Of a DNA stretch of 64,000 nt, positions 1 through 8,548 are shown piece by piece. The stretch's first letter is position 1; each line of letters opens with the position of its first letter. Source of the DNA: JBJMQS01 sp045802605 (GTDB lineage Bacteria > Planctomycetota > Planctomycetia > Gemmatales > Gemmataceae); assembly GCA_045802605.1 (NCBI GenBank), contig JBJMQS010000053.1, positions 62,001 to 126,000 of the forward strand, read 5' to 3'. The position numbers were made by a program, and so were the translations under genes. Under the pieces are notes generated by a model, which ran no database searches, was not told the DNA's origin, and saw only the letters and a list, made by a program, of their open reading frames with translations.

Positions 1-779
1 ACATCAGCCACGGCGACAGCTTCCATAACGATCTCCACCCCGACCTCAAGGCCGACTACGTACTCGCTAATCCGCCCTTTAACGACAGCGACTGGCGCGG
101 CGAACTGCTCAGAGAAGACCAGCGCTGGAAATTCGGCATCCCGCCGGCCGGCAACGCTAACTTCGCCTGGGTCCAACACTTCATCTACCACCTCGCCCCG
201 ACCGGCATCGCCGGCTTCGTTCTCGCCAATGGCTCCATGTCATCGAACCAAAGCGGCGAAGGTGAGATCCGCAAAGCGATTATCGAGGCCGACCTCCTCG
301 ATTGCATGGTCGCCCTGCCAGGCCAACTCTTTTACTCAACGCAAATTCCGGTGTGTCTTTGGTTTTTGACTCGCGACAAGAAGAATCATCGTTTTCGCGA
401 TCGCCGCGGCGAAACTGTCTTTATCGACGCTCGCAAAATGGGTGTGCTGATCGACCGCGTGCACCGAGAAATGACCGATGCGGAAATCCAGCGAATCGCC
501 GAGACTTACCACGCCTGGAGAGGCGACAAGTCCACACAGGTGAAATATGCCGACGTTGCGGGATTTTGCAAATCCGCCACGCTAGAAGACATCCGCCACC
601 ATGGCCACATCCTCACGCCCGGCCGCTACGTCGGCGCCGCCGAACTCGAAGACGACGGCGAACCGTTCGAGGACAAGATGGCCCGCCTGACCGCCGAACT
701 CGGCGCCCAGACGACCGAATCCTCCAAGCTCGACAAACTTATCTGGGCCAACCTGGAGGACATTGGCTATGGCGGATGA
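1..779 (+). CDS. hsdM: Type I restriction-modification DNA methyltransferase subunit (5' end outside window)
   Basis: This is the C-terminal part of the adenine methyltransferase of a type I restriction-modification complex; with HsdS it methylates adenine in the recognition site. The reading frame is open from position 3, so the N-terminal helical domain and the SAM-binding motif lie outside the window. The catalytic motif IV appears as ANPPF near 66-80, followed by NFAWVQHFIYHL and a conserved FVLANGSMSSNQSGEGEIRK-type segment, all usual for HsdM. The stop codon (777-779) overlaps the hsdS start, so the two subunits are probably translationally coupled. The gene heads an operon that runs to about 9241. 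Confidence is high for the family; the sequence specificity cannot be read here. Confidence 0.95.
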   Translation, partial: ISHGDSFHNDLHPDLKADYVLANPPFNDSDWRGELLREDQRWKFGIPPAGNANFAWVQHFIYHLAPTGIAGFVLANGSMSSNQSGEGEIRKAIIEADLLDCMVALPGQLFYSTQIPVCLWFLTRDKKNHRFRDRRGETVFIDARKMGVLIDRVHREMTDAEIQRIAETYHAWRGDKSTQVKYADVAGFCKSATLEDIRHHGHILTPGRYVGAAELEDDGEPFEDKMARLTAELGAQTTESSKLDKLIWANLEDIGYGG

Positions 780-2115
780 AAGTTTCCGTTGCGTCACCTT
801 TCAGAAACTTATCGACCAAGGCTTGCTAGAGGTTGGCGACGGTTACCGAGCGAAGAACGAAGAATTGGGAGGAAGTGGTCCGCTTTTTCTTCGCGCGGGA
901 CATGTCACTGATACACACATTGATTTCGATGGCGTCGAGCGCTTTCACGCAAGTCTCGCGGATAAGGTGCGAGCCAAAATGGCTCTACCCGGCGATACCA
1001 TCATGACGACAAAGGGAAACAGTACGGGCCGAACGTCGTATGTAACTGAGCGAATGCCTCCGTTTGTTTATTCACCTCACTTGAGCTATTGGCGCTCAAG
1101 AGATGCTATGCAACTCGCAAATGGGTTTCTGCGTTATTGGTCCCGCAGTTCAGAGTTTGTGCGGCAGTTGTCGGGCATGAAGGCATCGACCGACATGGCC
1201 CCATACCTAAGTTTGACCGACCAACGTCGACTCCGAATTACGCTCCCTCCACCAAGCGAACAGCGTGCCATCGCTTGCATCCTGGGCGCACTCGACGACA
1301 AGATCGAATTGAACCGCCGGCGAAACCGGACGTTGGAGGCGATGGCCCGTGCCATCTTCCAGAGTTGGTTCGTCGATTTCGAGCCGGTGAAGGCCAAGGC
1401 CGCCGGCCGCACGCCCCTACGCCTCAAACCCGAGATCGCCGCGTTGTTTCCGGATGCGTTCGAGGACTCGGCGCTCGGGCCGATTCCGAAAGGCTGGCGG
1501 GTGAGGAACTTGGCCGCCGCCTGCGAGATTATCTTCAGCGGAGGTACACCCAGTACTCAAGCACCTGCGTATTGGAACGGTGACATCCCTTGGCTTTCAT
1601 CCGGTGAGACACGAAGCAAATTCATCATCGATACGGAAAAGACAATCACGCAGGCCGGCATCGATAATTCGAGCACTCGATTTGCACGCGCCGGGGTCAC
1701 CGTCATTGCTAGCGCCGGCCAAGGAAACACGAGGGGCCAAACCTCAATGCTAACAATTGATAGCTACATCAATCAATCGGTCGTTGCGCTCGCGGCTCGA
1801 CCAGACGTTTCATCCGACGTACATTTGTTCTTTGATCTAGAACGTCGGTATGATCAGTTTCGCCAAGTGTCGGACTCACACAGTTCACGCGGCAGCCTGA
1901 CGACAAAGTTACTGGCTGAACTTTTTATTGTGTTGCCACAGCATTTCGTTGTGGGGGCATTCGATGGGGTCGTCAGACCCTTGGTATGCAGCATCACAAC
2001 GAATCTCCATGAATCCCGCACCCTAGCTGCGCTGCGGGACGCGTTGTTGCCGAAGTTGATTTCCGGTGAGTTGCGGGTGCCGGACGCGGAGCGAATCGTC
2101 GCGAGGGCGGTATGA
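769..2115 (+). CDS. hsdS: Type I restriction-modification specificity subunit
   Basis: This is the DNA-recognition subunit of the type I complex. It has the usual layout of two target-recognition domains, each followed by a conserved coiled-coil spacer. TRD1 covers about residues 1-160, then a spacer with LPPPSEQRAIACILGALDDK and NRTLEAMARAIFQSWF. TRD2 begins at GPIPKGWR and contains FSGGTPST and GNTRGQTS. The second spacer ends with LRDALLPKLISGELRV. Length (~448 aa) is normal. I chose the ATG at 769; an in-frame TTG at 763 adds two residues. Either start lies inside the end of hsdM. The last bases overlap the next gene as ATGA. The TRDs predict a bipartite target, which would need methylome data to define. 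Confidence 0.93.
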   Translation: MADESFRCVTFQKLIDQGLLEVGDGYRAKNEELGGSGPLFLRAGHVTDTHIDFDGVERFHASLADKVRAKMALPGDTIMTTKGNSTGRTSYVTERMPPFVYSPHLSYWRSRDAMQLANGFLRYWSRSSEFVRQLSGMKASTDMAPYLSLTDQRRLRITLPPPSEQRAIACILGALDDKIELNRRRNRTLEAMARAIFQSWFVDFEPVKAKAAGRTPLRLKPEIAALFPDAFEDSALGPIPKGWRVRNLAAACEIIFSGGTPSTQAPAYWNGDIPWLSSGETRSKFIIDTEKTITQAGIDNSSTRFARAGVTVIASAGQGNTRGQTSMLTIDSYINQSVVALAARPDVSSDVHLFFDLERRYDQFRQVSDSHSSRGSLTTKLLAELFIVLPQHFVVGAFDGVVRPLVCSITTNLHESRTLAALRDALLPKLISGELRVPDAERIVARAV

Positions 2116-2570
2116 GCGTTTGGCGGCGGGACATTGAGAACGCTATGGCTGACTTCGTGCAGGTAAGCAGGCTTGCCCAGGCGCCATTAGTGCCGGAGCA
2201 ATGGCAAATTGAGTTTCTCGACGCGCCGCATAGAGCCCCGAAACGACTTCCGTCTGGGAAAATTGCAATCTATGGTTTTTGGGGCAACAACGCTTGGTTG
2301 AAAATCGGCTTAGCCGGGGCCAAGACGAAAGCACGCTATACGAGCCAGCATTACAATCCGGGAAGCGCCCGAAGCACCCTTGCCGCATCTCTAACGAAAT
2401 GCCCCGATATGCAAACGGTCAGCGGCTTTGATTCGGGCAGGCCCGGCGACTGGATTAAAGGTTCCTGTCACCGGGTTAATATTCTTCTCGATGCAAAGGT
2501 GGGCCGACCATTGCTGGCACTGCTGGAGGCATTCCTGCATGTCAGGCTCAACCCGCGACATGAGCGATAA
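2112..2570 (+). CDS. GIY-YIG-like small protein embedded in the R-M operon
   Basis: A 152-residue protein whose start overlaps the hsdS stop (ATGA), so it is coupled to the R-M genes. Residues about 46-60 read GKIAIYGFWGNNAWLKIGLA and look like a variant of the GIY...YIG core. An arginine follows in ARYTSQHYN, and a C-terminal LLEAFLHVRLNPRHE has the glutamate expected of the GIY-YIG metal site. This is motif reading only; a nuclease role is inference. A GIY-YIG-type activity next to a type I system could cut or nick DNA as part of defence. The gene lies between hsdS and hsdR, where accessory defence genes are often found. The alternative is a structural GIY-YIG relative without catalysis, because the second motif is poorly conserved. 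Confidence 0.6.
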   Translation: MSVWRRDIENAMADFVQVSRLAQAPLVPEQWQIEFLDAPHRAPKRLPSGKIAIYGFWGNNAWLKIGLAGAKTKARYTSQHYNPGSARSTLAASLTKCPDMQTVSGFDSGRPGDWIKGSCHRVNILLDAKVGRPLLALLEAFLHVRLNPRHER

Positions 2571-2602
2571 TAACTGCCGTCAACTCCAGAAAGGGAAATC
2601 CC

Positions 2603-2905
2603 ATGGCAAAGAGCATCAAGACCAAGAAGAGCTTCGGTAGCGTCCGCGTATCGCGCTATAGTCCCCCGCTGGTCGCGGGTATGCCAGTCGCGCTGAACAT
2701 CCACGTTTCATTCGAAGAAGCGATGCGCCTCCATCTCGGCCTCGGCCAAGCGCTCGGCAAGCTGAATAGCTATGATCGTTCGACAAAGGCCGGCCGAAAA
2801 AGCGCGGTTAATCTATGCCTCTATCTGCAAAAGCAACGAATCACGATAAACGAAGGCAGCGTTACCGAACAGCCGACGTATTCGGTCGGTGAAGGCGAGG
2901 AGTGA
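2603..2905 (+). CDS. Hypothetical 100-residue protein in the R-M operon
   Basis: A small basic-to-neutral protein preceded by an AGAAAGGGAAA ribosome-binding region. It starts MAKSIKTKKSFGSVRVSRY and ends with an acidic EGEE tail. No family is recognised. A central segment with SFEEAMRLHLGLGQALGKLN looks like one amphipathic helix. It sits 32 bases after the GIY-YIG-like gene and 3 bases before the EVE/DUF3883 gene, so it is co-transcribed. I see no helix-turn-helix pattern and therefore no reason to call it a HipB-type antitoxin, although a small partner protein next to a kinase gene remains possible. Confidence 0.6.
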   Translation: MAKSIKTKKSFGSVRVSRYSPPLVAGMPVALNIHVSFEEAMRLHLGLGQALGKLNSYDRSTKAGRKSAVNLCLYLQKQRITINEGSVTEQPTYSVGEGEE

Positions 2906-2908
2906 TCC

Positions 2909-3685
2909 ATGCCGGGCAAACTGCACGTTTTTATTGGCGGAGTCAACAACAACGACTACAACTGGATTCAAAAGAATGCCGGCAACGGCCGGACGACAAC
3001 ATGGTCGAGCACGAAATGCGCAATGCCGGGTGACCGCGTATTGCTCTACATTGTCCGACCGCACAGCGCATTGATCGCGCGGGCGACTGTAACCAGGAAA
3101 TCGTGGCCTGCGAAGGATTGGCCCTTTCGGTGCGGGATTGGCGATTTGCGGCTTATGAAGTCTCCCGTCACCATCCAAGAGTTGAAAAAACAATTCCCGC
3201 GCTGGCGTTGGTTATTGATGCCACGCGGCAAGGTGACAGTTCCTCATGAATATGAGGAGAAACTCTGGAAGTTGACGCAACGAAAGCAGGCAATCGCGGA
3301 ACAAATCACCGGTAACGGCGCCGGCTTTGGCGACCCGAAGACCAATCCGCTTGTAGAACGAGCAGCCGTTCGCAAGGTGACGCGTTATTTGCAACAAAAG
3401 GGCTACAAAGTGATTTCGCGCGAACCAAAGAACCTCGGCTACGATCTGGACGCTATGAAAGGCCGCACGACGTTGCACATTGAGGTCAAAGGGGTCTCAG
3501 GTTCGCGACTGCAATTCCCGATCACCCGACGCGAAGTGAAGTGCGCGAGTAAAGACCTATCATTTCGCTTATTTGTGGTCACTGAAATTAGAACATCGAG
3601 CGCGAAATTACATGTCTTCTTGCGCGAAGAGTTTTTAGCAAATTTTAAGTTGAGTCCCATTAGTTACGTAGCAACGAGACGGTGA
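2909..3685 (+). CDS. EVE/PUA-like domain fused to DUF3883 (putative modified-DNA reader/nuclease-like)
   Basis: A 258-residue two-domain protein. The N-terminal half (about 1-120) resembles an EVE/PUA-like fold: W-rich, with PGDRVLLYIVRPHSALIARA, and ending in LKKQFPRWRWLLMPR. Family members of that fold bind modified bases. The C-terminal half (about 148-240) matches DUF3883: NPLVERAAVRKVTRYLQQKG, then GYDLDA, then HIEVKGVSG. The D...ExK spacing resembles a PD-(D/E)xK nuclease core. Reader plus nuclease-like domain suggests a modification-dependent restriction factor, but that is inference. It starts 3 bases after the preceding stop and belongs to the R-M operon. Confidence is good for DUF3883 and moderate for the EVE-like reading. 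Confidence 0.72.
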   Translation: MPGKLHVFIGGVNNNDYNWIQKNAGNGRTTTWSSTKCAMPGDRVLLYIVRPHSALIARATVTRKSWPAKDWPFRCGIGDLRLMKSPVTIQELKKQFPRWRWLLMPRGKVTVPHEYEEKLWKLTQRKQAIAEQITGNGAGFGDPKTNPLVERAAVRKVTRYLQQKGYKVISREPKNLGYDLDAMKGRTTLHIEVKGVSGSRLQFPITRREVKCASKDLSFRLFVVTEIRTSSAKLHVFLREEFLANFKLSPISYVATRR

Positions 3686-3697
3686 GTCGGAGAAGCG

Positions 3698-4612
3698 ATG
3701 TTTCCTGTTCTCCATTTTGACGTGGCCAATGCTGAAGCACTGGAACCGCTTGGCAAAAAGCGAAAATACTGGTTCACAGATGCCCAAAACCGGCAAGTTC
3801 TTTTCAAAGTCGAGGAGCGCGGTACAGGCGAGGATTGGGCCGAGGTCATTACCGCCAATCTTTGTTCACTTCTCGGGCTTCCACATGTCGCGTACACACT
3901 CGCGCAGGCGAAAATTGGAACAACGGTCTGGCCGGGAGTCGTCTGCGCTAATATGGCACCGCCGCCGTCGTCACTTGTGCTAGGTAACGAACTGCTATTC
4001 AAACGTGATCCGGCATATCCAGACAAACAGAGATACAAGGTTCAACAACATTCCGTCGGTGCCGTCTGCGATGTCTTGGCCACGTTGGGCGCCCCTGCGC
4101 CAGAATGGATGCCTATAGCTCCAGCGTATGTCCATTCAGCTCTCGACGTATTCATTGGCTATCTGATGCTCGATACATGGGTAGCAAACCAAGATCGGCA
4201 CCATGAGAATTGGGGTTCGATCACACAAGATTTCTCGCGGCTAGCGCCGACATTTGATCACGCAGCGGGACTCGCGAGGAACGTCGCTGATGATGAACGC
4301 GAAGATCGTTTGAACACCACCAACCCGCAGCGATCTATTTCCACATTTGCGGGTCGTGCCAGATCGATGATTTACGGTGATCCAAGCGATTCTCGCCCCT
4401 TATCGACCCTTGAAGCTTTCAGTCGGTTTGCAGACCGTTCTTCATCTGCCGCAAAATCGTGGCTTAACAAGCTATCTGACATCGATTCTACCGCGATTTT
4501 AGGTATCTTGAATGAGATACCGCCGACAAGAATGACTGATCTCGCTCGAAAATTCACCCATGAACTTCTTCTCGTGAACCAGCAACGTCTAAACGAACTC
4601 CAATTCTCATGA
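3698..4612 (+). CDS. HipA-like serine/threonine kinase domain protein
   Basis: A 304-residue protein resembling the kinase C-domain of HipA toxins. LFKVEERGTGEDWAEVITA near the N-terminus looks like the ATP-contacting lysine and the following acidic helix. LDTWVANQDRHHENWG (about 160-173) carries the catalytic N-x-D-R-H-x-x-N motif. TFDHAAGL (about 185-192) supplies the metal-binding DxD-equivalent aspartate. Well-studied HipA kinases phosphorylate aminoacyl-tRNA synthetases; the target here is unknown. The HipA N-terminal subdomain is absent and seems to be encoded separately in the next gene, which overlaps by ATGA. No HipB-like DNA-binding antitoxin is visible. The position between hsdS and hsdR suggests a role in defence, possibly abortive infection. 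Confidence 0.82.
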   Translation: MFPVLHFDVANAEALEPLGKKRKYWFTDAQNRQVLFKVEERGTGEDWAEVITANLCSLLGLPHVAYTLAQAKIGTTVWPGVVCANMAPPPSSLVLGNELLFKRDPAYPDKQRYKVQQHSVGAVCDVLATLGAPAPEWMPIAPAYVHSALDVFIGYLMLDTWVANQDRHHENWGSITQDFSRLAPTFDHAAGLARNVADDEREDRLNTTNPQRSISTFAGRARSMIYGDPSDSRPLSTLEAFSRFADRSSSAAKSWLNKLSDIDSTAILGILNEIPPTRMTDLARKFTHELLLVNQQRLNELQFS

Positions 4613-5370
4613 ACGCACTTTTTGTAGCTTGGCGATCCGGTGGCGATGGCGATGGTGCCTGGGGGCCCGTCGGGCGACTCGATTTTGACGGACAGATCTA
4701 CCGGTTTTGCTACACGTTCGGCTCGAAGACGCTGAAAGGATTTCGTCCATTCCCCAAAATGGAATCGTTGGAGACGGTTTATGAGTCGGCCGAGCTGTTC
4801 CCACTATTTGCGAATCGCTTGCTTTCCGAGTCGCGCCCCGAGTATGAACAGTTTCTTCGATGGGGTGGGTTCGATCCGGATAATCCCCCGCCTCCAATCG
4901 TTGTCCTTGGGTTGACTGAGGGATTACGTCAAACGGATTCTATTGAGGTCTTCCCGTGTCCGACTCACGCCGCTGACGGATGTTATCTCAATCGGTTTTT
5001 CCTTCATGGCATTCGCCATGCGCCCGCCGGGGCAATTGAGCGAATCAATCACTTGCAGCCGGGTGATCAACTCGGTATTGCGCCTGAGCCGACCAATCCG
5101 GCCGACTCCAATGCAATCGCGGTCTTTACATCTGAACCGATTCAGCGGATCGGCTATGTGCCACGGTACTTGGCTCACGATGCTTGGCATTTGCTAGAGC
5201 ATTGCGGAGACTATGTTGAACTATTCGTTGATCAGGCAAATCCCGATGCTCCTCTTCAACAACGATTACTTTGCCGCATGCGTGCCTGTTGGCCCGGCGA
5301 TTTCCAGCCGTGTGCTACAGAGGCTTTTCAACCCATTCCTTCTGGTGTTCCCGCGCATTGCGAAGCATAA
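4609..5370 (+). CDS. HIRAN-domain protein with a HipA-N-subdomain-like N-terminus
   Basis: A 253-residue protein starting in an ATGA overlap with the kinase gene. Residues about 135-215 form a HIRAN domain: FLHGIRHAP, LQPGDQLGIAPEPTNPADSN, then IGYVPRYLA. HIRAN domains bind DNA ends or damaged DNA in helicases and nucleases. Residues about 1-100 (GRLDFDGQIYRFCY, LFPLFANRLLSESRPEYEQF) resemble the small N-terminal subdomain of HipA, which regulates the kinase and is a separate protein in HipBST-type systems. I infer that the protein is the partner and possibly the DNA-sensing arm of the adjacent kinase. The HIRAN call is strong; the HipA-N resemblance is by eye. Confidence 0.75.
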   Translation: MNALFVAWRSGGDGDGAWGPVGRLDFDGQIYRFCYTFGSKTLKGFRPFPKMESLETVYESAELFPLFANRLLSESRPEYEQFLRWGGFDPDNPPPPIVVLGLTEGLRQTDSIEVFPCPTHAADGCYLNRFFLHGIRHAPAGAIERINHLQPGDQLGIAPEPTNPADSNAIAVFTSEPIQRIGYVPRYLAHDAWHLLEHCGDYVELFVDQANPDAPLQQRLLCRMRACWPGDFQPCATEAFQPIPSGVPAHCEA

Positions 5371-5392
5371 TCACTCACTCGCGGGGTAATGC

Positions 5393-8300
5393 GTGGCCCG
5401 CTTCACCGAATCCATAGTTGAAGAAGCGGCCCTCGACTGGCTCGAAGGACTCGGCTACGTCGTGCTTTCGGGCCCCGACATCGCCCCCGGCGAGCCGGCC
5501 GCTGAACGAGAAACTTACGGCGAAGTCCTCCTTGAAGACCGGATCCGGGAAGCTCTCCAGCGAATCAATCCACACGTTCCCCCCGATGCAATCGAAGAGG
5601 CTTTCCGAAAACTCACCCGACCGGACCTACCCTCGCTCGTGGCCAACAATCACGTCATCCACAAATATTTAGTCGATGGCGTTCCGGTTGAATATCAGCG
5701 TCCCGACGGCACCATCGCCGGCGATCTCGTCCGCGTTCTTGATTTTGACCAGCTCGACAACAATAAATTCCTCGCTGTCAATCAATTTACGGTCGTTGAA
5801 AATCGCCACGACCGCCGGCCCGACATTGTCATATTCGTCAATGGTTTGCCGCTCGCCGTTTTGGAGTTAAAGAACGCGGCGAATGAAGATGCAGATGTAT
5901 GGGAGGCTTTCAAGCAGTTCCAAACCTACAAGGCTGAAATTCCTTCGCTGTTTGCTTTTAATGAAGCACTGGTCATTTCAGACGGTGTCTTGGCTCGTGT
6001 CGGCTCCATCACCTCCGACCGTGAATGGTTCATGCCCTGGCGAACCATCGCCGGGGAGGAACTGGCCGACGCACGCTTACCGCAACTACAGGTCTTGCTC
6101 CAAGGTCTGTTTGACCGCGAGCGATTTCTGACCATGATCCGGCATTTCATCGTCTTCGAGGATTCCGGCGGCGGAGTGCTCGTAAAGAAGATGGCCGGCT
6201 ATCACCAATACCACGCGGTGAACGTCGCTTTGCAATCCACCATCGAAGCATCCAGCGAACGCGGCGACCGACGCGTCGGCGTCGTTTGGCATACGCAAGG
6301 TTCCGGAAAAAGTCTGACGATGGCGTTTTACGCGGGCCGGGTCGTCCTGCACTCGGCAATGAAGAACCCAACTTTGCTTGTCATCACTGACCGTAACGAC
6401 CTCGACGACCAATTGTTCGGCACCTTCGCCCGCTGCAAGGAGTTATTGCGCCAGTCGCCGATGCAAGCAGAAAATCGCGAACATCTTAGGCAGCTGCTCA
6501 CAACCGCATCGGGCGGCATCATCTTCACCACAATCCAGAAATTCCTTCCGGATGAATCCGAGAAAGGCCAGCGCCACCCCCATCTCTCCGAACGGTCCAA
6601 CATCATCGTGATCGCGGACGAAGCACACCGCACCCAGTACGAATTCGGCTCGCGCGTTGTCAAACGCAAGGATGGCACGGCATATCTGTCGCACGGCTTG
6701 GCCGTCAATCTCCGCGACGCCTTGCCCAATGCCTCGTTCATCGGATTCACTGGCACGCCGGTCGAGCTCAACGACCGCAATACCCGTTCGGTGTTTGGCA
6801 ACTACGTCAGCAAGTATGACATCGAGCGGGCTGTGCTGGATGGCGCCACCGTCCGAATCTACTACGAGAGCCGGCTTGCCAAACTTAAGCTCGACGAATC
6901 GAAACGGCCGACGCTCGACGAAGATTTTGAGGAAGCCACCGAGGGCGAGGAACTCGAACACAAAGAGAAACTCAAGACGAAGTGGGCTGCGCTAGAAGCC
7001 CTAGTCGGCGCCGAGGAGCGGGTCAAACTTATTGCGGGCGACCTCGTCCAACATTTCGAACGTCGGCTTGAGGCCATGGACGGCAAAGCGATGATCGTCT
7101 GCATGAGCCGTCGTATCTGCGTGGATCTTTACAACGAGATCAAGAAAAGTCGCCCAAGCTGGCACCATGACGACGACGACAAAGGCCTGATGAAAGTCGT
7201 CATGACTGGCTCGGCCACTGATGCGGTCGATTGGCAACAGCACATCCGCAACAAACCCCGCCGCGAGGAATTGGCCAAGAGATTCAAGGACGCGAAGGAC
7301 TCGTTCAAAGTCGTGATCGTCCGCGATATGTGGCTCACGGGATTCGACGCCCCATCGCTGCACACCATGTACGCCGACAAGCCCATGCGCGGACACGGGC
7401 TGATGCAGGCCATAGCCCGCGTCAACCGCGTCTTCAAGGACAAGCCCGGGGGTCTGATCGTGGACTATCTCGGCTTGGCCCATGAACTCAAAGAAGCATT
7501 ACGCAACTACACCAACTCTGGCGGCCAAGGCGATACTGCCATCGACCAAGAGCAAGCCGTCGCGGTCTTGAAGGAGAAGTACGAGATTTGCATCGGTATT
7601 TTCCACGGCTTCGACTGGTCAGCCTGGAGATCGGACGACGCAATGGCCCGGCTCTCGCTTCTGCCGGCCGCTCAAGAGCATGTGCTCGCCCAAGATGATG
7701 GTAAGACCCGGCTGATCGAAGCAGTCAACAATCTTTCCAAGGCGTTTGCGTTGGCGGTGCCGCATGACTACGCACTTGCCATTCGCGACGATGTCGGGTT
7801 CTTCCAGGCCATCAAAGCGGTGATGACCAAGACTGCGGGCATAGATCGCCGAAGTCCCGACGAAATTGACCACGCCATCCGACAGATTGTGTCGCGGGCC
7901 GTGTCGTCCGGTGAAATGATCGACATCTTTGCTGCGGCCGGCCTCAAGAAGCCGGACATCTCAATTTTGTCGGATGAATTTCTCGCCGAAGTACGGGCAA
8001 TGCCACATCGCAATCTGGCCATCGAAATGCTTCGCAAACTCATCGAAGGCGAGATCAAGAGCCGAAGTCGAAAGAATGTCGTCCAGGCCCGGTCGTTCGC
8101 GGAATTGCTCGACAAGTCAATTAAGAAATACACGAATCGTGCAATCGAAACCGCCCAAGTCATCGAGGAATTGATCGGCCTCGCCAAAGACATGCGCCAA
8201 GCCCAAGAACGGGGCGAGCAACTCGGCCTGACCGACGATGAAGTAGCCTTTTACGATGCATTAGAAGTCAACGACAGCGCCGTCCAATTGCTGGGCGACG

Positions 8301-8524
8301 AGACGCTGCGAATCATCGCTCAAGAGTTGGTCCGCACGGTTCGGCAAAACGTCACAATCGACTGGACGGTCCGCGAAAACGTCCGTGCCAACCTCCGTGT
8401 TCTAATCAGGCGCATATTACGCAGATACGGCTATCCGCCGGACAAGCAAGAAAAGGCCACGCAGACGGTCTTGGAACAGGCTGAGGCATTGTCACGCGAC
8501 CAAGCCTGGGAACTGGCAAATTAA
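5393..8524 (+). CDS. hsdR: Type I restriction endonuclease / translocase subunit
   Basis: The 1043-residue motor and nuclease subunit of the type I system. The N-terminal nuclease domain has RRPDIVIFVNGLPLAVLELK (about 141-160), with the D...ExK catalytic pattern. The SF2 translocase shows Walker A HTQGSGKS (about 300), DEAH in IVIADEAHRT (about 405), motif III GFTGTPV, motif V TGFDAP and motif VI QAIARVNRVF. The C-terminal region is helical, as expected for binding HsdM/HsdS. The start is GTG at 5393; the nearby ATG at 5389 is in another frame. All key residues are present, so the system looks intact. It lies 22 bases after the HIRAN gene, which ties the inserted genes to R-M expression. Confidence 0.96.
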   Translation: MARFTESIVEEAALDWLEGLGYVVLSGPDIAPGEPAAERETYGEVLLEDRIREALQRINPHVPPDAIEEAFRKLTRPDLPSLVANNHVIHKYLVDGVPVEYQRPDGTIAGDLVRVLDFDQLDNNKFLAVNQFTVVENRHDRRPDIVIFVNGLPLAVLELKNAANEDADVWEAFKQFQTYKAEIPSLFAFNEALVISDGVLARVGSITSDREWFMPWRTIAGEELADARLPQLQVLLQGLFDRERFLTMIRHFIVFEDSGGGVLVKKMAGYHQYHAVNVALQSTIEASSERGDRRVGVVWHTQGSGKSLTMAFYAGRVVLHSAMKNPTLLVITDRNDLDDQLFGTFARCKELLRQSPMQAENREHLRQLLTTASGGIIFTTIQKFLPDESEKGQRHPHLSERSNIIVIADEAHRTQYEFGSRVVKRKDGTAYLSHGLAVNLRDALPNASFIGFTGTPVELNDRNTRSVFGNYVSKYDIERAVLDGATVRIYYESRLAKLKLDESKRPTLDEDFEEATEGEELEHKEKLKTKWAALEALVGAEERVKLIAGDLVQHFERRLEAMDGKAMIVCMSRRICVDLYNEIKKSRPSWHHDDDDKGLMKVVMTGSATDAVDWQQHIRNKPRREELAKRFKDAKDSFKVVIVRDMWLTGFDAPSLHTMYADKPMRGHGLMQAIARVNRVFKDKPGGLIVDYLGLAHELKEALRNYTNSGGQGDTAIDQEQAVAVLKEKYEICIGIFHGFDWSAWRSDDAMARLSLLPAAQEHVLAQDDGKTRLIEAVNNLSKAFALAVPHDYALAIRDDVGFFQAIKAVMTKTAGIDRRSPDEIDHAIRQIVSRAVSSGEMIDIFAAAGLKKPDISILSDEFLAEVRAMPHRNLAIEMLRKLIEGEIKSRSRKNVVQARSFAELLDKSIKKYTNRAIETAQVIEELIGLAKDMRQAQERGEQLGLTDDEVAFYDALEVNDSAVQLLGDETLRIIAQELVRTVRQNVTIDWTVRENVRANLRVLIRRILRRYGYPPDKQEKATQTVLEQAEALSRDQAWELAN

Positions 8525-8548
8525 CCGCAGTACCGAGATATATCGGCC

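Noticed and set aside
2603..2905. The 100-residue protein as a HipB-type antitoxin for the HipA-like kinase
   Set aside because: No helix-turn-helix pattern is visible, and it is separated from the kinase gene by the EVE/DUF3883 gene.
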